The notes: generated by a model from the letters alone, not told the origin. A DNA stretch of 64,000 bases from Bacteroidales bacterium (GCA_028709785.1 JAQUTK010000001.1:83845-147844), one strand, 5' to 3'; counted from the stretch's first letter, positions 47,334 through 57,066 are shown. Program-made: numbers and translations.

Positions 47334-47803
47334 AAAAGATTTATTGGAACAGCGGATCGATTTTGCTGTTGCTGCTCATGACTCTCTCGCTGGTTTCTTG
47401 TTCGGAGGAGGGATGTCAGGAGAGTCGTATTGTCAAAGTCAATGCCCGTTTTTTTGATATGGCTTCCAATGAACCAAGGGCGGTGACGCTTACTTTGAAA
47501 GGAGTAGACAACGATTCTCTGCTTCTTAAAAGTGCTTCCAAAGTTTCCAGATTTGAGTTTTTCCTGAAACAGGACACTACATTTACTGCATACGTTCTCG
47601 CTTTTCCGGCAGATGATGTGGATAACGATACCTTATTCATCATACATAAAAATAAAGACAAGGTTATTTCGATGGATTGTGGCTGTGCCACCTTTTCGAC
47701 GATTGATTCCGTGATTTACTCTAAACATACAATCGATTCTTTGGTTCTCATAAATAAAGCTATTGGTACAAGTGATGAAGAGAATATCCGCATTTTTCTT
47801 TAG
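47318..47803 (+). CDS. DUF6452 lipoprotein
   Basis: A 161-residue lipoprotein (TLSLVSCSEEGC) that matches the Bacteroidetes family DUF6452. It has a beta-sandwich pattern (ESRIVKVNARFFDMAS, DTTFTAYVLAFPADD) and a late CGCATF motif (about residue 130) followed by IDSV. Located between nitroreductase and DUF6048 with overlaps on both sides (16 and 29 bp), the usual pairing of DUF6452 and DUF6048. Function unknown. Confidence 0.78.
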   Translation: MGHFLKKIYWNSGSILLLLLMTLSLVSCSEEGCQESRIVKVNARFFDMASNEPRAVTLTLKGVDNDSLLLKSASKVSRFEFFLKQDTTFTAYVLAFPADDVDNDTLFIIHKNKDKVISMDCGCATFSTIDSVIYSKHTIDSLVLINKAIGTSDEENIRIFL

Positions 47804-48455
47804 TCTGCTGGTCGGATGTCTCTTTGCTTTCTCTGCGCAAGCTGCACAAAAAACGAAAGAGAAAGCAAAAGTACAATTGCCCGATACTATCCCGTTGTAC
47901 AATGGGTTTAGCGTCGGACTGGATGTATTGTCTCCTTTTAATACCCTCTTTGGGAACGGGTTTACCGGTTCGGAGATATCATTGGATGTGGATCTGAAGC
48001 ATCGCTACTTTCCGGTCGTTGAACTGGGAGGAGGACATTACGAGAGCGAACGAGACGGTCTGTTGTTTCGTATGAATGGTGGCTTTGGACGTATAGGAGT
48101 CAACCGTAACCTCTTTGCTAACAATCAGGCCAGGTTTTTTGGTTATCTGGGTGCCCGATATGGTTTTGCTACTGAGAAATACGACTACCTGGGAATGAAA
48201 ACTACAGATGGTTATTGGAATACATCACAAATCTCCAATCTGATGAATCAATCGGCGCAGACTCATTGGGCTGAATTCCTGATCGGTGTGCGGGTACAGC
48301 TATTCAAACAGGTAAGTGCAGGCTGGATTTTCCGTTATCATTTCCGTCTTGCACAAACAAACAGCGATGCAGGAGAACCCTATTTTGTGCCGGGATACGG
48401 CAAAAACAAACCAAATGGCGTCCTGATGAACTATTCTCTCTATTATACATTCTAA
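47775..48455 (+). CDS. DUF6048 outer-membrane barrel-like protein
   Basis: A 226-residue exported protein with a signal peptide (FSLLVGCLFAFSAQA) and a beta-barrel pattern from residue 45 to the end (NGFSVGLDVLSPFNTLFGNGF, GFGRIGVNRNLFAN, terminal YSLYYTF). It matches the Bacteroidetes family DUF6048. The start MKRISAFF at 47775 is taken; the ORF-track TTG adds four unlikely residues. It overlaps DUF6452 by 29 bp. Likely works with that lipoprotein in the outer membrane; the ligand is unknown. Confidence 0.78.
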   Translation: MKRISAFFFSLLVGCLFAFSAQAAQKTKEKAKVQLPDTIPLYNGFSVGLDVLSPFNTLFGNGFTGSEISLDVDLKHRYFPVVELGGGHYESERDGLLFRMNGGFGRIGVNRNLFANNQARFFGYLGARYGFATEKYDYLGMKTTDGYWNTSQISNLMNQSAQTHWAEFLIGVRVQLFKQVSAGWIFRYHFRLAQTNSDAGEPYFVPGYGKNKPNGVLMNYSLYYTF

Positions 48456-48465
48456 AAGCAGGAAC

Positions 48466-49026
48466 ATGGATATTTTATCGGTGATATTGATTGCTATTGG
48501 TCTGGCGATGGACTGTCTGGCCATATCTATCACCTCGGGAATTATTCTCAAACGCTTTCGCTTTAGTGAGGCTTTCCGGATTGCCCTATTGATGGGACTC
48601 TTTCAGGCGTTGATGCCGGTAGCCGGATGGTGGCTTGGGTATGGATTCAAAGAACTTATTGTTGATTTTGACCATTGGGTTGCTTTCGGCGTTTTGCTCC
48701 TTTTAGGTGCAAAAATGGTGTATGATGGCTTTTTCCCTGAAAAGGAAGCCTGTTTTGATCCGTTAAACTGGATTGTATTGCTGGGACTTGCAGTAGCCAC
48801 AAGTATTGACGCGATGGCCGTAGGACTCTCTTTCGCTTTTCTCCCTATGGATGTTACCCTTCCTTTTATTGTTATCGGTGTCATTACATTTCTTATTTCA
48901 TTCTCAGGAGTTTATGCCGGGTGTAAGTTGGGGCATAAGATTCCCTTCCCGTCTGAAATTGTAGGTGGTGTTATCCTGACTTTGATAGGAGCAAAAATAT
49001 TGATCGAACATACTTTATTGACATAA
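48466..49026 (+). CDS. mntP: MntP-type manganese efflux pump
   Basis: A 186-residue inner-membrane protein with six helices in two repeated halves. The conserved acidic motifs AMDCLAIS (about 15-22) and SIDAMAVG (about 110-117), one in each half, are the proposed manganese-coordinating sites. MntP exports Mn(II) to prevent toxicity. In E. coli it is controlled by a manganese riboswitch; no yybP-ykoY element is visible in the 10 bp before this gene, so control would come from the operon promoter. Confidence 0.92.
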   Translation: MDILSVILIAIGLAMDCLAISITSGIILKRFRFSEAFRIALLMGLFQALMPVAGWWLGYGFKELIVDFDHWVAFGVLLLLGAKMVYDGFFPEKEACFDPLNWIVLLGLAVATSIDAMAVGLSFAFLPMDVTLPFIVIGVITFLISFSGVYAGCKLGHKIPFPSEIVGGVILTLIGAKILIEHTLLT

Positions 49027-49027
49027 A

Positions 49028-50056
49028 ATGAGAGCACTAATCACTTACTCAATGGCGCTGCTGTTGGCATTTATAGTTGTTTCCTGCTCGGAAACGAAAA
49101 ACGAGGGCGATATGGTCTATCAGAAAGATAGTGGAACCATGTTTCATACTATTTATTCCATGACCTATTCTTCGCCGGTCAATCTTCAGGAGGAAATTGA
49201 GACTGAGCTGAAGAAGTTTGATGGTTCTCTTTCGATGTTTAATGATACATCGACGATTTCACGGATCAACAAAAATGATACGACGGTACAGGTTGATCCT
49301 TTGTTTACGAAGTTATTTCAGAAAGCCATGGAAATATCTCAACTGACAGATGGAGCCTTTGATATAACGGTAGCTCCCTTTGTGAATATTTGGGGCTTTG
49401 GCTTTAAGAATAGCGACAAGGTGACTCCGGCCATGATTGACAGCATGAAAGCATTTGTCGGATATAAAAAAGTACACATGAAGGATGGAAAAGTGATCAA
49501 AGAGGATCCCCGCACTACCTTTGATGCCAGTGCTATTGCAAAAGGTTTGTCAAGCGATATTGTAGCCGAATATCTGAACCGGAAAGGGGTGGATAATTAT
49601 ATGATTGAGATCGGTGGAGAGGTTGTGACCAAAGGAAAGAATCCGAAAGGCGAACTCTGGCATATCGGAATCAGTAAGCCTGTCGAGGATTCTGTGATTA
49701 ATAACGAAATTATAGCTGTTCTTGCTCTGGATAATGTGGGATTGGCTACATCCGGCAATTACCGGAATTTCTATATCAAGGATGGGAAGAAGTATGCACA
49801 TACAATTGATCCTTCCACCGGCTATCCGGTACAACATTCCTTATTGAGTGCTTCGGTCATAGCAAAGGATTGCATGACTGCTGATGCTTTTGCGACTTCT
49901 TTTATGGTGATGGGACTGGAGAAAAGTATGGAATATGTAAATACGCACCGGGATATTGAAGCCTATTTTATCTATTCGGATAGTACCGGAAAATACCAGA
50001 TTGCCATGTCTCCCGGAATGAATAAGTATCTGTACAAGGAGATGAACGGGAACTGA
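49028..50056 (+). CDS. apbE: FAD:protein FMN transferase (ApbE lipoprotein)
   Basis: A 342-residue lipoprotein (FIVVSCSE) of the ApbE family, which attaches FMN covalently to threonine of NqrB/NqrC and RnfD/RnfG in the periplasm. Motifs seen are DASAIAKGLSSDIV (about 160-173), IGGEVVTKGKNPKGE and AHTIDPSTGYPV (about 259-270) and the metal-binding DAFATSFMVMG. All expected residues are present. It begins one base after the mntP stop and ends in a hexamer repeat that contains its own stop codon. Confidence 0.95.
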   Translation: MRALITYSMALLLAFIVVSCSETKNEGDMVYQKDSGTMFHTIYSMTYSSPVNLQEEIETELKKFDGSLSMFNDTSTISRINKNDTTVQVDPLFTKLFQKAMEISQLTDGAFDITVAPFVNIWGFGFKNSDKVTPAMIDSMKAFVGYKKVHMKDGKVIKEDPRTTFDASAIAKGLSSDIVAEYLNRKGVDNYMIEIGGEVVTKGKNPKGELWHIGISKPVEDSVINNEIIAVLALDNVGLATSGNYRNFYIKDGKKYAHTIDPSTGYPVQHSLLSASVIAKDCMTADAFATSFMVMGLEKSMEYVNTHRDIEAYFIYSDSTGKYQIAMSPGMNKYLYKEMNGN

Positions 50057-50088
50057 TCCTGATCCTGATTCTGATCCTGATCCTGATT
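50053..50088 (+). repeat. CTGATY hexanucleotide repeat, six units
   Basis: Six consecutive hexamers (CTGATC, CTGATC, CTGATT, CTGATC, CTGATC, CTGATT) start in the last codon of apbE and run to 30 bp before the sulfatase ATG. Each unit contains TGA, so the apbE frame is closed whatever the copy number. A copy-number change would alter spacing before the sulfatase gene. Confidence 0.9.
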
Positions 50089-50117
50089 TGATGCTAATAC
50101 TACTAAATACTTTAATA

Positions 50118-51671
50118 ATGAAAAGAACGATTCAATTAATCCCTGTACTGGGATCTCTTTCGGTGACTGCTGTGCAGGCTGGAAGTGATGTAAAGGAGAG
50201 TGGGGAAAAACCGCTCAATATCATTTATATTATGACGGATGATCATGCGCAGCAAACCATCAGTTGCTATGATAAACGTTACAACCGGACTCCAAATCTT
50301 GATCGTCTGGCTTCTGAGGGTGTACGGTTTACAAACAGCTTTGTGTGTAATTCTATCTCCGGACCAAGCCGGGCCGTTCTGATGACGGGTAAACATAGTC
50401 ACAAAAACGGAATGAAAGACAATAGCTGTTCGTTTGATAATGATCAGCAGACTTTCCCAAAATTGCTTCAGAAAGCAGGTTACCAAACAGCAATGATTGG
50501 TAAATGGCATCTTAATGGCACTCCTCAGGGTTTTGATTACTGGGAAATTCTGCCCGGACAGGGAGAGTACTACAATCCGGATTTTATTACAAAGGATGGA
50601 ACGAAACGTAATCCGGGATATGTGACGAACGTCATAACAGACAAGGGAATCCATTTTCTGGAAAACCGCGATAAAAATAAACCTTTTTGCCTTTTGTTAC
50701 ATCACAAGGCGGTGCACCGTATCTGGATGAGTGATCTGAAGGATCTGGATGCCTATGAAGGGAAGAAGTTCAAGATGCCGAAAAACTTCTGGGATGAGTA
50801 TAACGGACGGGAAGCTGCCGGCAAACAGGAAATGAGTATCGATAAAAATATGGATCTCGTTTATGACCTGAAGATGAAAGGATCGGGAGCAAAGACATGG
50901 TATGGTGAGAGCTTTGTCAAAGGAGCTTATGGACGTATGGACGAGGAGCAGAAGAGGATATGGGATGCACATTATGATCCGATCATTAAGAAGTTTGTCG
51001 AGGACAAACTGGAAGGCAAGCAGCTTGTTGAGTGGAAATATCAACGTTATATGACTGATTACCTGAAATGTGTGAAGTCTTTGGATGATAATATCGGACG
51101 GGTTTATGATTACCTGAAGAAGAATGACTTGTTGAGTAATACGCTGATCGTATATACATCCGACCAGGGATTTTATATGGGAGAGCATGGTTGGTTTGAC
51201 AAACGTTTCATGTATGAAGAGTCCATGCGTACACCTCTGATTATGCGTTTGCCTGAACGGATGAAGAAACGTGGCACTGTTAAAGAGATGGTACAAAATA
51301 TTGATTACGCGCCTACTTTCCTCGATCTGGCAGGAGTGGAGATCCCTTCAGATATCCAGGGAATGTCATTGCTTCCGTTGTTGGAAAATAAGAAAACAGA
51401 TCATTGGCGTAATGCTCTCTACTATCATTATTATGAATATCCGGGGGAACATGCCGTACGTCGTCATTATGGAATACGCACGGAACGCTATAAGTTAATT
51501 CGTTTCTATGGTGCGGATGTGAATACATGGGAGCTCTATGATTTGAAGAAGGATCCGATGGAGATGAACAACCTATATGGAAATGAACAATATAAAGACA
51601 GAGTGGTAACGCTGAAAGCTGAACTGGAGGCTTTGCAAAAACAGTATGATATAAAAGAGTCTGATTATTGA
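50118..51671 (+). CDS. Secreted sulfatase, serine-type
   Basis: A 517-residue exported family S1 sulfatase with a signal peptide to about VTAVQAG. The modification motif is SGPSR (in NSISGPSRAVLMTGK), so formylglycine comes from Ser and needs an anaerobic maturase (anSME), which is not in the window. Metal sites are MTDDHAQQ and DQGFYMGEHGWFDK. Overall similarity is to subfamily S1_11-like enzymes that remove 6-O-sulfate from N-acetylglucosamine (heparan or mucin); that assignment is inference. Start at 50118 (MKRTIQL) gives a correct signal peptide. Confidence 0.9.
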   Translation: MKRTIQLIPVLGSLSVTAVQAGSDVKESGEKPLNIIYIMTDDHAQQTISCYDKRYNRTPNLDRLASEGVRFTNSFVCNSISGPSRAVLMTGKHSHKNGMKDNSCSFDNDQQTFPKLLQKAGYQTAMIGKWHLNGTPQGFDYWEILPGQGEYYNPDFITKDGTKRNPGYVTNVITDKGIHFLENRDKNKPFCLLLHHKAVHRIWMSDLKDLDAYEGKKFKMPKNFWDEYNGREAAGKQEMSIDKNMDLVYDLKMKGSGAKTWYGESFVKGAYGRMDEEQKRIWDAHYDPIIKKFVEDKLEGKQLVEWKYQRYMTDYLKCVKSLDDNIGRVYDYLKKNDLLSNTLIVYTSDQGFYMGEHGWFDKRFMYEESMRTPLIMRLPERMKKRGTVKEMVQNIDYAPTFLDLAGVEIPSDIQGMSLLPLLENKKTDHWRNALYYHYYEYPGEHAVRRHYGIRTERYKLIRFYGADVNTWELYDLKKDPMEMNNLYGNEQYKDRVVTLKAELEALQKQYDIKESDY

Positions 51672-51695
51672 CAGACCGTTTTTTAGGAATAAACA

Positions 51696-51728
51696 AAAAA
51701 GGCAGCTCTCGCGTGAGGCTGCCTTTTT
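51696..51728. terminator. Bidirectional terminator, sulfatase and folB
   Basis: AAAAAGGCAGC pairs with GCTGCCTTTTT; the stem continues with CTC/GAG around GCGT after a bulged T. It lies between convergent genes and has T- and A-runs on both sides. Confidence 0.9.
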
Positions 51729-51752
51729 GATTATAGAGCAACAGCATAAGGA

Positions 51753-52115
51753 TCAGGAACGGGAAGCCGACAGGGTGATGCCAATCATCTCCACTTGTCC
51801 ACCGATCGGAGGGTTTACTTTGCTTACTTTCACTTCTACGTGAGTGGCTTGCTCAAACTGTGTCAAAATGGATCTTATGATTCGGCCACCGACATATTCA
51901 AGCAACAAAGATGGAATCTCCATCTCTTCTTTTACAAGTTCGAAGACGTTGGCGTAATTGATCGTATCATTTAAATCATCACTGAGTGAAGCCTTTGAAA
52001 GATCGCATTCAATCGTTACATCAACGAGAAATGTGTTTCCCACTTCTCTCTCTTGTGCGGAGACTCCATGGAAGGAGTAGAACTCCATTCCTTTCAGAAA
52101 AATATTACTGTTCAT
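51753..52115 (-). CDS. folB: Dihydroneopterin aldolase
   Basis: FolB converts 7,8-dihydroneopterin to 6-hydroxymethyl-dihydropterin in folate synthesis. The 120-residue protein has the family pattern: FYSFHGVSAQEREVGN (about 9-24), DTINYANVFELVKEEM and the C-terminal VKVSKVNPPIGGQV. The start at 52115 (MNSNIFLKG), preceded by GAGGATT, is preferred to the ORF-track start, and gives an 11-bp overlap with the end of malQ, so the two are coupled on the minus strand. Confidence 0.93.
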   Translation of the reverse strand: MNSNIFLKGMEFYSFHGVSAQEREVGNTFLVDVTIECDLSKASLSDDLNDTINYANVFELVKEEMEIPSLLLEYVGGRIIRSILTQFEQATHVEVKVSKVNPPIGGQVEMIGITLSASRS

Positions 52116-54414
52116 AATCCTCTGTTCTATTACTTGATTCAATCAACCTTTTTATCTTCGAATTGATATTCCTTTTTCTTTTCAGCGATTCAAGTGTCAG
52201 GTGCATTCTGTAACACCAATTGTTTTTTGGATTTGCCGGCACGTTAATACGTTCTGCTTCGAAGTCCTTTCTACGGATATTCGCATCCATGGAAAGCCAG
52301 TCTTGTAAAGGAAAGATCGCAATCATGGAGGGAGACTGAAGATGCAATTCCAGAATCTTTTCTGATAATTCGGGTGTCAGATCATCGGGAGCCTCTCCTT
52401 CCAGTCGTAATACATTGTTGTAGTAACGTTGTGTCGATTCGCTGTTTTCCTGCCACCATCCGCGAATACCTGACATGTCGTGCGTGGACGTGGAACATAC
52501 AGACCGGTAAGGGTAGCTGTTTGTATCTCCAAACTCCATGCCATACTGTTTAGGCATTCGTTGAATCTCCAGACTGAGCAGTTGAAGCTTTTCCATCACT
52601 TCCGGAACACAGGAAGGAATCATTCCCAGATCTTCCCCGCAGCCAAGCATATCAGTTGCTGAAAGTAGGGGTGGGAGTCTTTTCAAGGCTTCCCTCTTCC
52701 AAAACTCAGTGTGTCGGAAATAGTAAAAGTCATCATGGATGCGCTTCATGCACTCTTGCTCTTTTTCTGATAACTGACGATAGCTGTAACAGTCCATACA
52801 GGCTATTCGCGGGTGGTACTTCGATTTTTCACGCGGATCTTCTATAAAGAGGACTTCGTTGATTAGATCAAATAAGCCTTTCCGGATGAAGTTGCTTTTT
52901 TTGTCATTCTGCCATCCGGTCTGATTAGCTATCCGAAGTTGTGAATTAAACTCTTTCTTAAAGCGATAGATGCCATTGGCATTTCTCTCAAGAAAACAGA
53001 TTTTTACCTCTTCTGTATATTCGCCAAATAGCTTCTGAATCAGTTCGTCTGTGATATAGGGCGCAGTCAGTCGCTCTTTGTTAAAATGAATTCCGGCTTC
53101 TTCAATCTCTTCAATACTCAGAGGTAATGCCGGACTGAAATGTCCGAGCATGCCCTGAATAGATTCTTCAGGAATCTCCCAGATACGGAAAAATCCAAGG
53201 ATATGATCGATGCGGAATGCATCAAAGTACAGGGCCATGTTCTGAAACCTTTTCTTCCACCAACGATATCCGTCTTTTGCTATCGCTTCCCAGTTATAGG
53301 TCGGGAAACCCCAGTTTTGTCCGGTTTCAGAGAATGGATCCGGAGGCGCACCGGTCTGCCCGTTCATATGAAAATATTCGGGTTCAACCCATGCTTCCAC
53401 ACTGTTGTGGCTAATGCCGATAGGGATATCACCTTTTAATAAGATTCCTTTCTTGTCTGCATACTGATGTACTTCTTGTAGCTGAAGATGGAGATGATAC
53501 TGCAGGTAGATGTATATTTGAATGTGAGCCATCGTTTCCTCGTCGGAAAGTAACTTCTGGGCAACAGTGTAATCGGCATATACTCCCCATTCTTTGAAAT
53601 CAGAGCTCTTAAACCGATCACGGAAGTAACAAAACAAAGCATACGGATAGAGCCATTCTTTGTTTTCATCCATAAACCATTGACATCCGCAACTATTCAG
53701 AATCGCATCTCCCTCCTGATCAAACAGAATACGGAAGTATTCCCATTTGAAGGAGTCCACTTGTTCGTAATGAACTTTCTCCTCTGTGTTTAACTGTTGA
53801 AGAAGACGCTCAAAACGATTGTTCTGTTCTTTGTCTTTCACTCTCCCCATCTTCTGTACGTTTAGATAGAGCGGATGAAGTGCGTAAATGGAGATAGCAT
53901 TGTATGGATAGGAATCAGACTTGGTATGGGTCATAGTTGTGTCATTAACAGGCAATACCTGAATGATTTGCTGTCCGGTTTGTGCTGCCCAATCGACCAG
54001 TAGTTTCAAATCATCAAACTCACCAATGCCAAAACTCTTTTCAGAGCGCAGGGAGAATACCGGAATGGCTACACCTGATGTATGCCAGTAAGGTTTCTTG
54101 TCTCTAAAGATTTTGCAGGAGTTTTCGTTTTGCCATTCATCCTGACAGAAGAGGTCTCCTATAGTGTATTCGATGGAATGAGGGTAGCCGTATTCGCGGA
54201 TATCCATCATGTTCTTTTCGCTTATCAGATAAGTATAAAAGATAGGTTGATCGGTGTAAGCTATATCAAGAGAAAGCTCCCAATAACCACCCTCTGTATA
54301 TGACATGCAAACAGCCTTATCTCGTTGCCATTCACCGAGCTCGGGAGTTGAACCTGAAATAAGAACATTCTGCCCCCATTTAGTGTCATAGTGTATTTTA
54401 AAGTTTAGTCTCAT
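52105..54414 (-). CDS. malQ: 4-alpha-glucanotransferase with CBM20
   Basis: A 769-residue GH77 amylomaltase that transfers alpha-1,4-glucan chains in glycogen or maltodextrin metabolism. An N-terminal CBM20 starch-binding domain (about 2-95, NFKIHYDTKWGQNVLISGS) precedes the catalytic barrel: SPYSAISIY-like region (SYPYNAISIYALHP), the nucleophile loop FDAFRIDHILGFFRIW, the acid-region CGEDLGMIPS, and STHDMSG. Bacteroidetes enzymes often carry two CBM20 copies; only one is seen here. Start MRLNFK at 54414 is chosen because the first CBM20 strand begins there. A -7-like TAATATTG lies on the minus strand at 54445-54452. Confidence 0.92.
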   Translation of the reverse strand: MRLNFKIHYDTKWGQNVLISGSTPELGEWQRDKAVCMSYTEGGYWELSLDIAYTDQPIFYTYLISEKNMMDIREYGYPHSIEYTIGDLFCQDEWQNENSCKIFRDKKPYWHTSGVAIPVFSLRSEKSFGIGEFDDLKLLVDWAAQTGQQIIQVLPVNDTTMTHTKSDSYPYNAISIYALHPLYLNVQKMGRVKDKEQNNRFERLLQQLNTEEKVHYEQVDSFKWEYFRILFDQEGDAILNSCGCQWFMDENKEWLYPYALFCYFRDRFKSSDFKEWGVYADYTVAQKLLSDEETMAHIQIYIYLQYHLHLQLQEVHQYADKKGILLKGDIPIGISHNSVEAWVEPEYFHMNGQTGAPPDPFSETGQNWGFPTYNWEAIAKDGYRWWKKRFQNMALYFDAFRIDHILGFFRIWEIPEESIQGMLGHFSPALPLSIEEIEEAGIHFNKERLTAPYITDELIQKLFGEYTEEVKICFLERNANGIYRFKKEFNSQLRIANQTGWQNDKKSNFIRKGLFDLINEVLFIEDPREKSKYHPRIACMDCYSYRQLSEKEQECMKRIHDDFYYFRHTEFWKREALKRLPPLLSATDMLGCGEDLGMIPSCVPEVMEKLQLLSLEIQRMPKQYGMEFGDTNSYPYRSVCSTSTHDMSGIRGWWQENSESTQRYYNNVLRLEGEAPDDLTPELSEKILELHLQSPSMIAIFPLQDWLSMDANIRRKDFEAERINVPANPKNNWCYRMHLTLESLKRKRNINSKIKRLIESSNRTEDYEQ

Positions 54415-54476
54415 GTTCAATAAAAGGATATATTTTCGCTCTTGCAATATTAGTCATAATGTTTGAAATAGTAAAC

Positions 54477-54507
54477 AAAAGACTCGCTTTTGTGAAGCGA
54501 GTCTTTT
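54477..54507 (-). terminator. Terminator of nrdJ
   Basis: AAAAGACTCGCTT pairs with AAGCGAGTCTTTT over 13 bp, loop TTGTG, 28 bp after the nrdJ stop codon on the minus strand. Confidence 0.88.
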
Positions 54508-54534
54508 TAAAAGTAAATGAAAAAATCTATTACA

Positions 54535-57066
54535 TCATCCGCACTTAGAAGTACCACAGGACTTACAGGTAAGGCATCCTTCCTGGTAAACTAAAGTCTC
54601 TTGTCCGCAGTTTGGACATTTCTGTCCCGCTGCAACAGTGCCGTCAGGCATATATCTTTTCAACGCGCGTTCCACTCCGTTTTTCCATGTATTAATAGAC
54701 GCGTCGTTTAGTTCGAGCGCATTCACCAGTTTCATGACCTGATCAATCGGCATACCATAGCGCAACACTCCGGAAATCAGTTTGGCGTAGTTCCAGTATT
54801 CAGGATTGAATTTCCCGTTAAGACCCTCTATTGTTGTCTTATAGCCTCGCTTGTTACTGAATTGGAAATCATAATGTTTGGTGCCGTCATCATCATAATT
54901 CTTTATGATCTTTCCCTTATTGACATTCTTCGGTAGCATGATTCCATCTTCATCATCCTGGATACCGGTAAAGATCTCGTAAGGTTTGTCATCGTACAAT
55001 CCCACGAAGGCGATCCACTTCTCTTTATTGTTTTGGAAACGAACGACATCTGCCTCCAGTGCTTTGGGGCGAACAGTGACAATTTCGCGACTTACTTTTG
55101 GCTTTTCTTCCGACGGTTTTTCTATAGCTGTCAGGATACCTGATCGTGATCCATCCCGATATACCGTGCATCCTTTACAACCGGAACGCCAGGCCTCTTC
55201 ATAGAGCTGACCAACCAACTCTTCTGTTGCTGTTGCAGGAAGGTTTATGGTTACGCTGATGGAGTGATCGACCCATCTCTGAATACGTCCTTGCATCCGC
55301 ACTTTTGCCATCCAATCCACATCATTGGCTGTAGCCTTGTAATAAGGCGAACTTTGAACCAGTAAGTCTACCTCTTCTTGCGTGTATTTCTTTGTTGTGT
55401 CATATCCTTTGGCATTCATCCAGTCTACAAACTTATGGTGGAACACGACGTATTCTTCAAAGGCATCACCAACTTCATCAACAAAATCAATATGGGATTC
55501 TGAATCATTTGGATTGATCTTTCTTCTTCTTCGGTAAACCGGCAAAAAGACCGGTTCAATGCCGGAAGTTGTTTGCGACATGAGACTTGTGGTTCCTGTC
55601 GGAGCAATGGTTAGACAAGCGATGTTCCGACGACCATATTTCTTCATGTCATCATACAGACTCTTGTCTGCAACTCTCAAGCGATTGATAAATGGGTTGT
55701 TTTTCTCACGTTCAATATCGAATATTTCAAACGCTCCACGATCCTTAGCTAGATATACAGAGGATCTGTATGCTTCCAATGCAACTGTCTTTTGAACTGT
55801 TTCGGCAAAATCGGTAGCCTCTTCTGTTCCATAGCGCAGATTCAACGCAGCAATCATATCTCCTTCTGCTGTGATGCCCACACCTGTACGACGGCCTTTG
55901 ATTGTCTTATCTTTAATTTTCTCCCAAAGAACTCTTTCTGTGTGTTTCACCTCTTCGGATTCCGGATCATTGTCGATCTTACCGATGATTGCATCAATCT
56001 TTTCCATCTCAAGGTCAATGATGTCATCCATGATGCGTTGGGCTAAAGCAACATGTTTTTTGAAAAGATCAAAATCAAAGTAGGCATCTTCTTTGAAAGG
56101 ATTGACAACATATGAATACAAGTTGATTGCTAGCAAACGGCAACTGTCGTACGGACATAACGGAATCTCTCCGCACGGATTGGTGGAAACAGTACGATAA
56201 CCAAGGTCTGCGTAGCAGTCTGGCACAGATTCGCGAATGATCGTATCCCAAAACAAGATACCCGGTTCGGCTGATTTCCATGCATTATGGATAATTTTCT
56301 TCCATATTCTCTTCGCGTCGACTGATTTCTCAAATACAGGTTTTTCGCTGTAAATAGGATATTTCTGTGTGTATTTATCTCCACTGATTGCAGCCTCCAT
56401 AAAAGCATCATCCATCTTCACTGAAACATTGGCACCAGTGACTTTCCCTTCTGTCATCTTTGCGTCAATAAAAGATTCCGAGTCCGGGTGATTGATGGAA
56501 ACACTAAGCATTAAGGCACCCCGACGACCATCTTGTGCAACTTCGCGGGTAGAGTTGGAGTAGCGTTCCATAAAAGGAACCAATCCGGTGGAAGTCAGAG
56601 CAGAGTTCTTAACCGGAGAGCCATAGGGACGGATATGTGAAAGGTCGTGACCGACACCGCCACGGCGCTTCATCAATTGCACCTGTTCCTCATCAACTTT
56701 CATGATTGCTCCGTAAGAGTCTGCATCGCCATTCATTCCAATTACAAAACAGTTGGATAGTGATCCGATCTGATGATTGTTGCCAATACCAGTCATCGGA
56801 CTTCCTTGCGGAATAATGTATTTGAAATGATCGAATAGTTTATATAACTCCTCGCTACTGATAGGGTTGGGGTATTTTTGCTCGATTCTAGCCACTTCGT
56901 TTGCTATACGCCAATGCATGTCACTGGGATTCTTCTCGAAAATATTACCGAAAGAATCTTTTAATGCATACTTGTTGACCCATACCCGGGCAGCAAGTTC
57001 GTCTCCTGTAAAATACTCAAGAGATGATTTAAATGCTTCATCGTAGTCGTAACCTTTATTTTCCAC
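54535..57066 (-). CDS. nrdJ: Class II (B12-dependent) ribonucleotide reductase
   Basis: An 843-residue adenosylcobalamin-dependent enzyme that reduces ribonucleotides to deoxyribonucleotides. Motifs of the ten-stranded barrel are SLSNCFVIGMNGD (first redox Cys), GLVPFMERYSNSTREV, the NPCGEIPLCPYDSC region with the radical Cys (about 290), and IAPTGTTSLMSQTTSGIEP. The C-terminus has a zinc-ribbon: CPNCGQ, CLTCKSCG, CG. It does not need oxygen, which fits an anaerobe or microaerobe. The 5' leader from its promoter is only about 55 nt, too short for a cobalamin riboswitch. Confidence 0.95.
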   Translation of the reverse strand: MENKGYDYDEAFKSSLEYFTGDELAARVWVNKYALKDSFGNIFEKNPSDMHWRIANEVARIEQKYPNPISSEELYKLFDHFKYIIPQGSPMTGIGNNHQIGSLSNCFVIGMNGDADSYGAIMKVDEEQVQLMKRRGGVGHDLSHIRPYGSPVKNSALTSTGLVPFMERYSNSTREVAQDGRRGALMLSVSINHPDSESFIDAKMTEGKVTGANVSVKMDDAFMEAAISGDKYTQKYPIYSEKPVFEKSVDAKRIWKKIIHNAWKSAEPGILFWDTIIRESVPDCYADLGYRTVSTNPCGEIPLCPYDSCRLLAINLYSYVVNPFKEDAYFDFDLFKKHVALAQRIMDDIIDLEMEKIDAIIGKIDNDPESEEVKHTERVLWEKIKDKTIKGRRTGVGITAEGDMIAALNLRYGTEEATDFAETVQKTVALEAYRSSVYLAKDRGAFEIFDIEREKNNPFINRLRVADKSLYDDMKKYGRRNIACLTIAPTGTTSLMSQTTSGIEPVFLPVYRRRRKINPNDSESHIDFVDEVGDAFEEYVVFHHKFVDWMNAKGYDTTKKYTQEEVDLLVQSSPYYKATANDVDWMAKVRMQGRIQRWVDHSISVTINLPATATEELVGQLYEEAWRSGCKGCTVYRDGSRSGILTAIEKPSEEKPKVSREIVTVRPKALEADVVRFQNNKEKWIAFVGLYDDKPYEIFTGIQDDEDGIMLPKNVNKGKIIKNYDDDGTKHYDFQFSNKRGYKTTIEGLNGKFNPEYWNYAKLISGVLRYGMPIDQVMKLVNALELNDASINTWKNGVERALKRYMPDGTVAAGQKCPNCGQETLVYQEGCLTCKSCGTSKCG

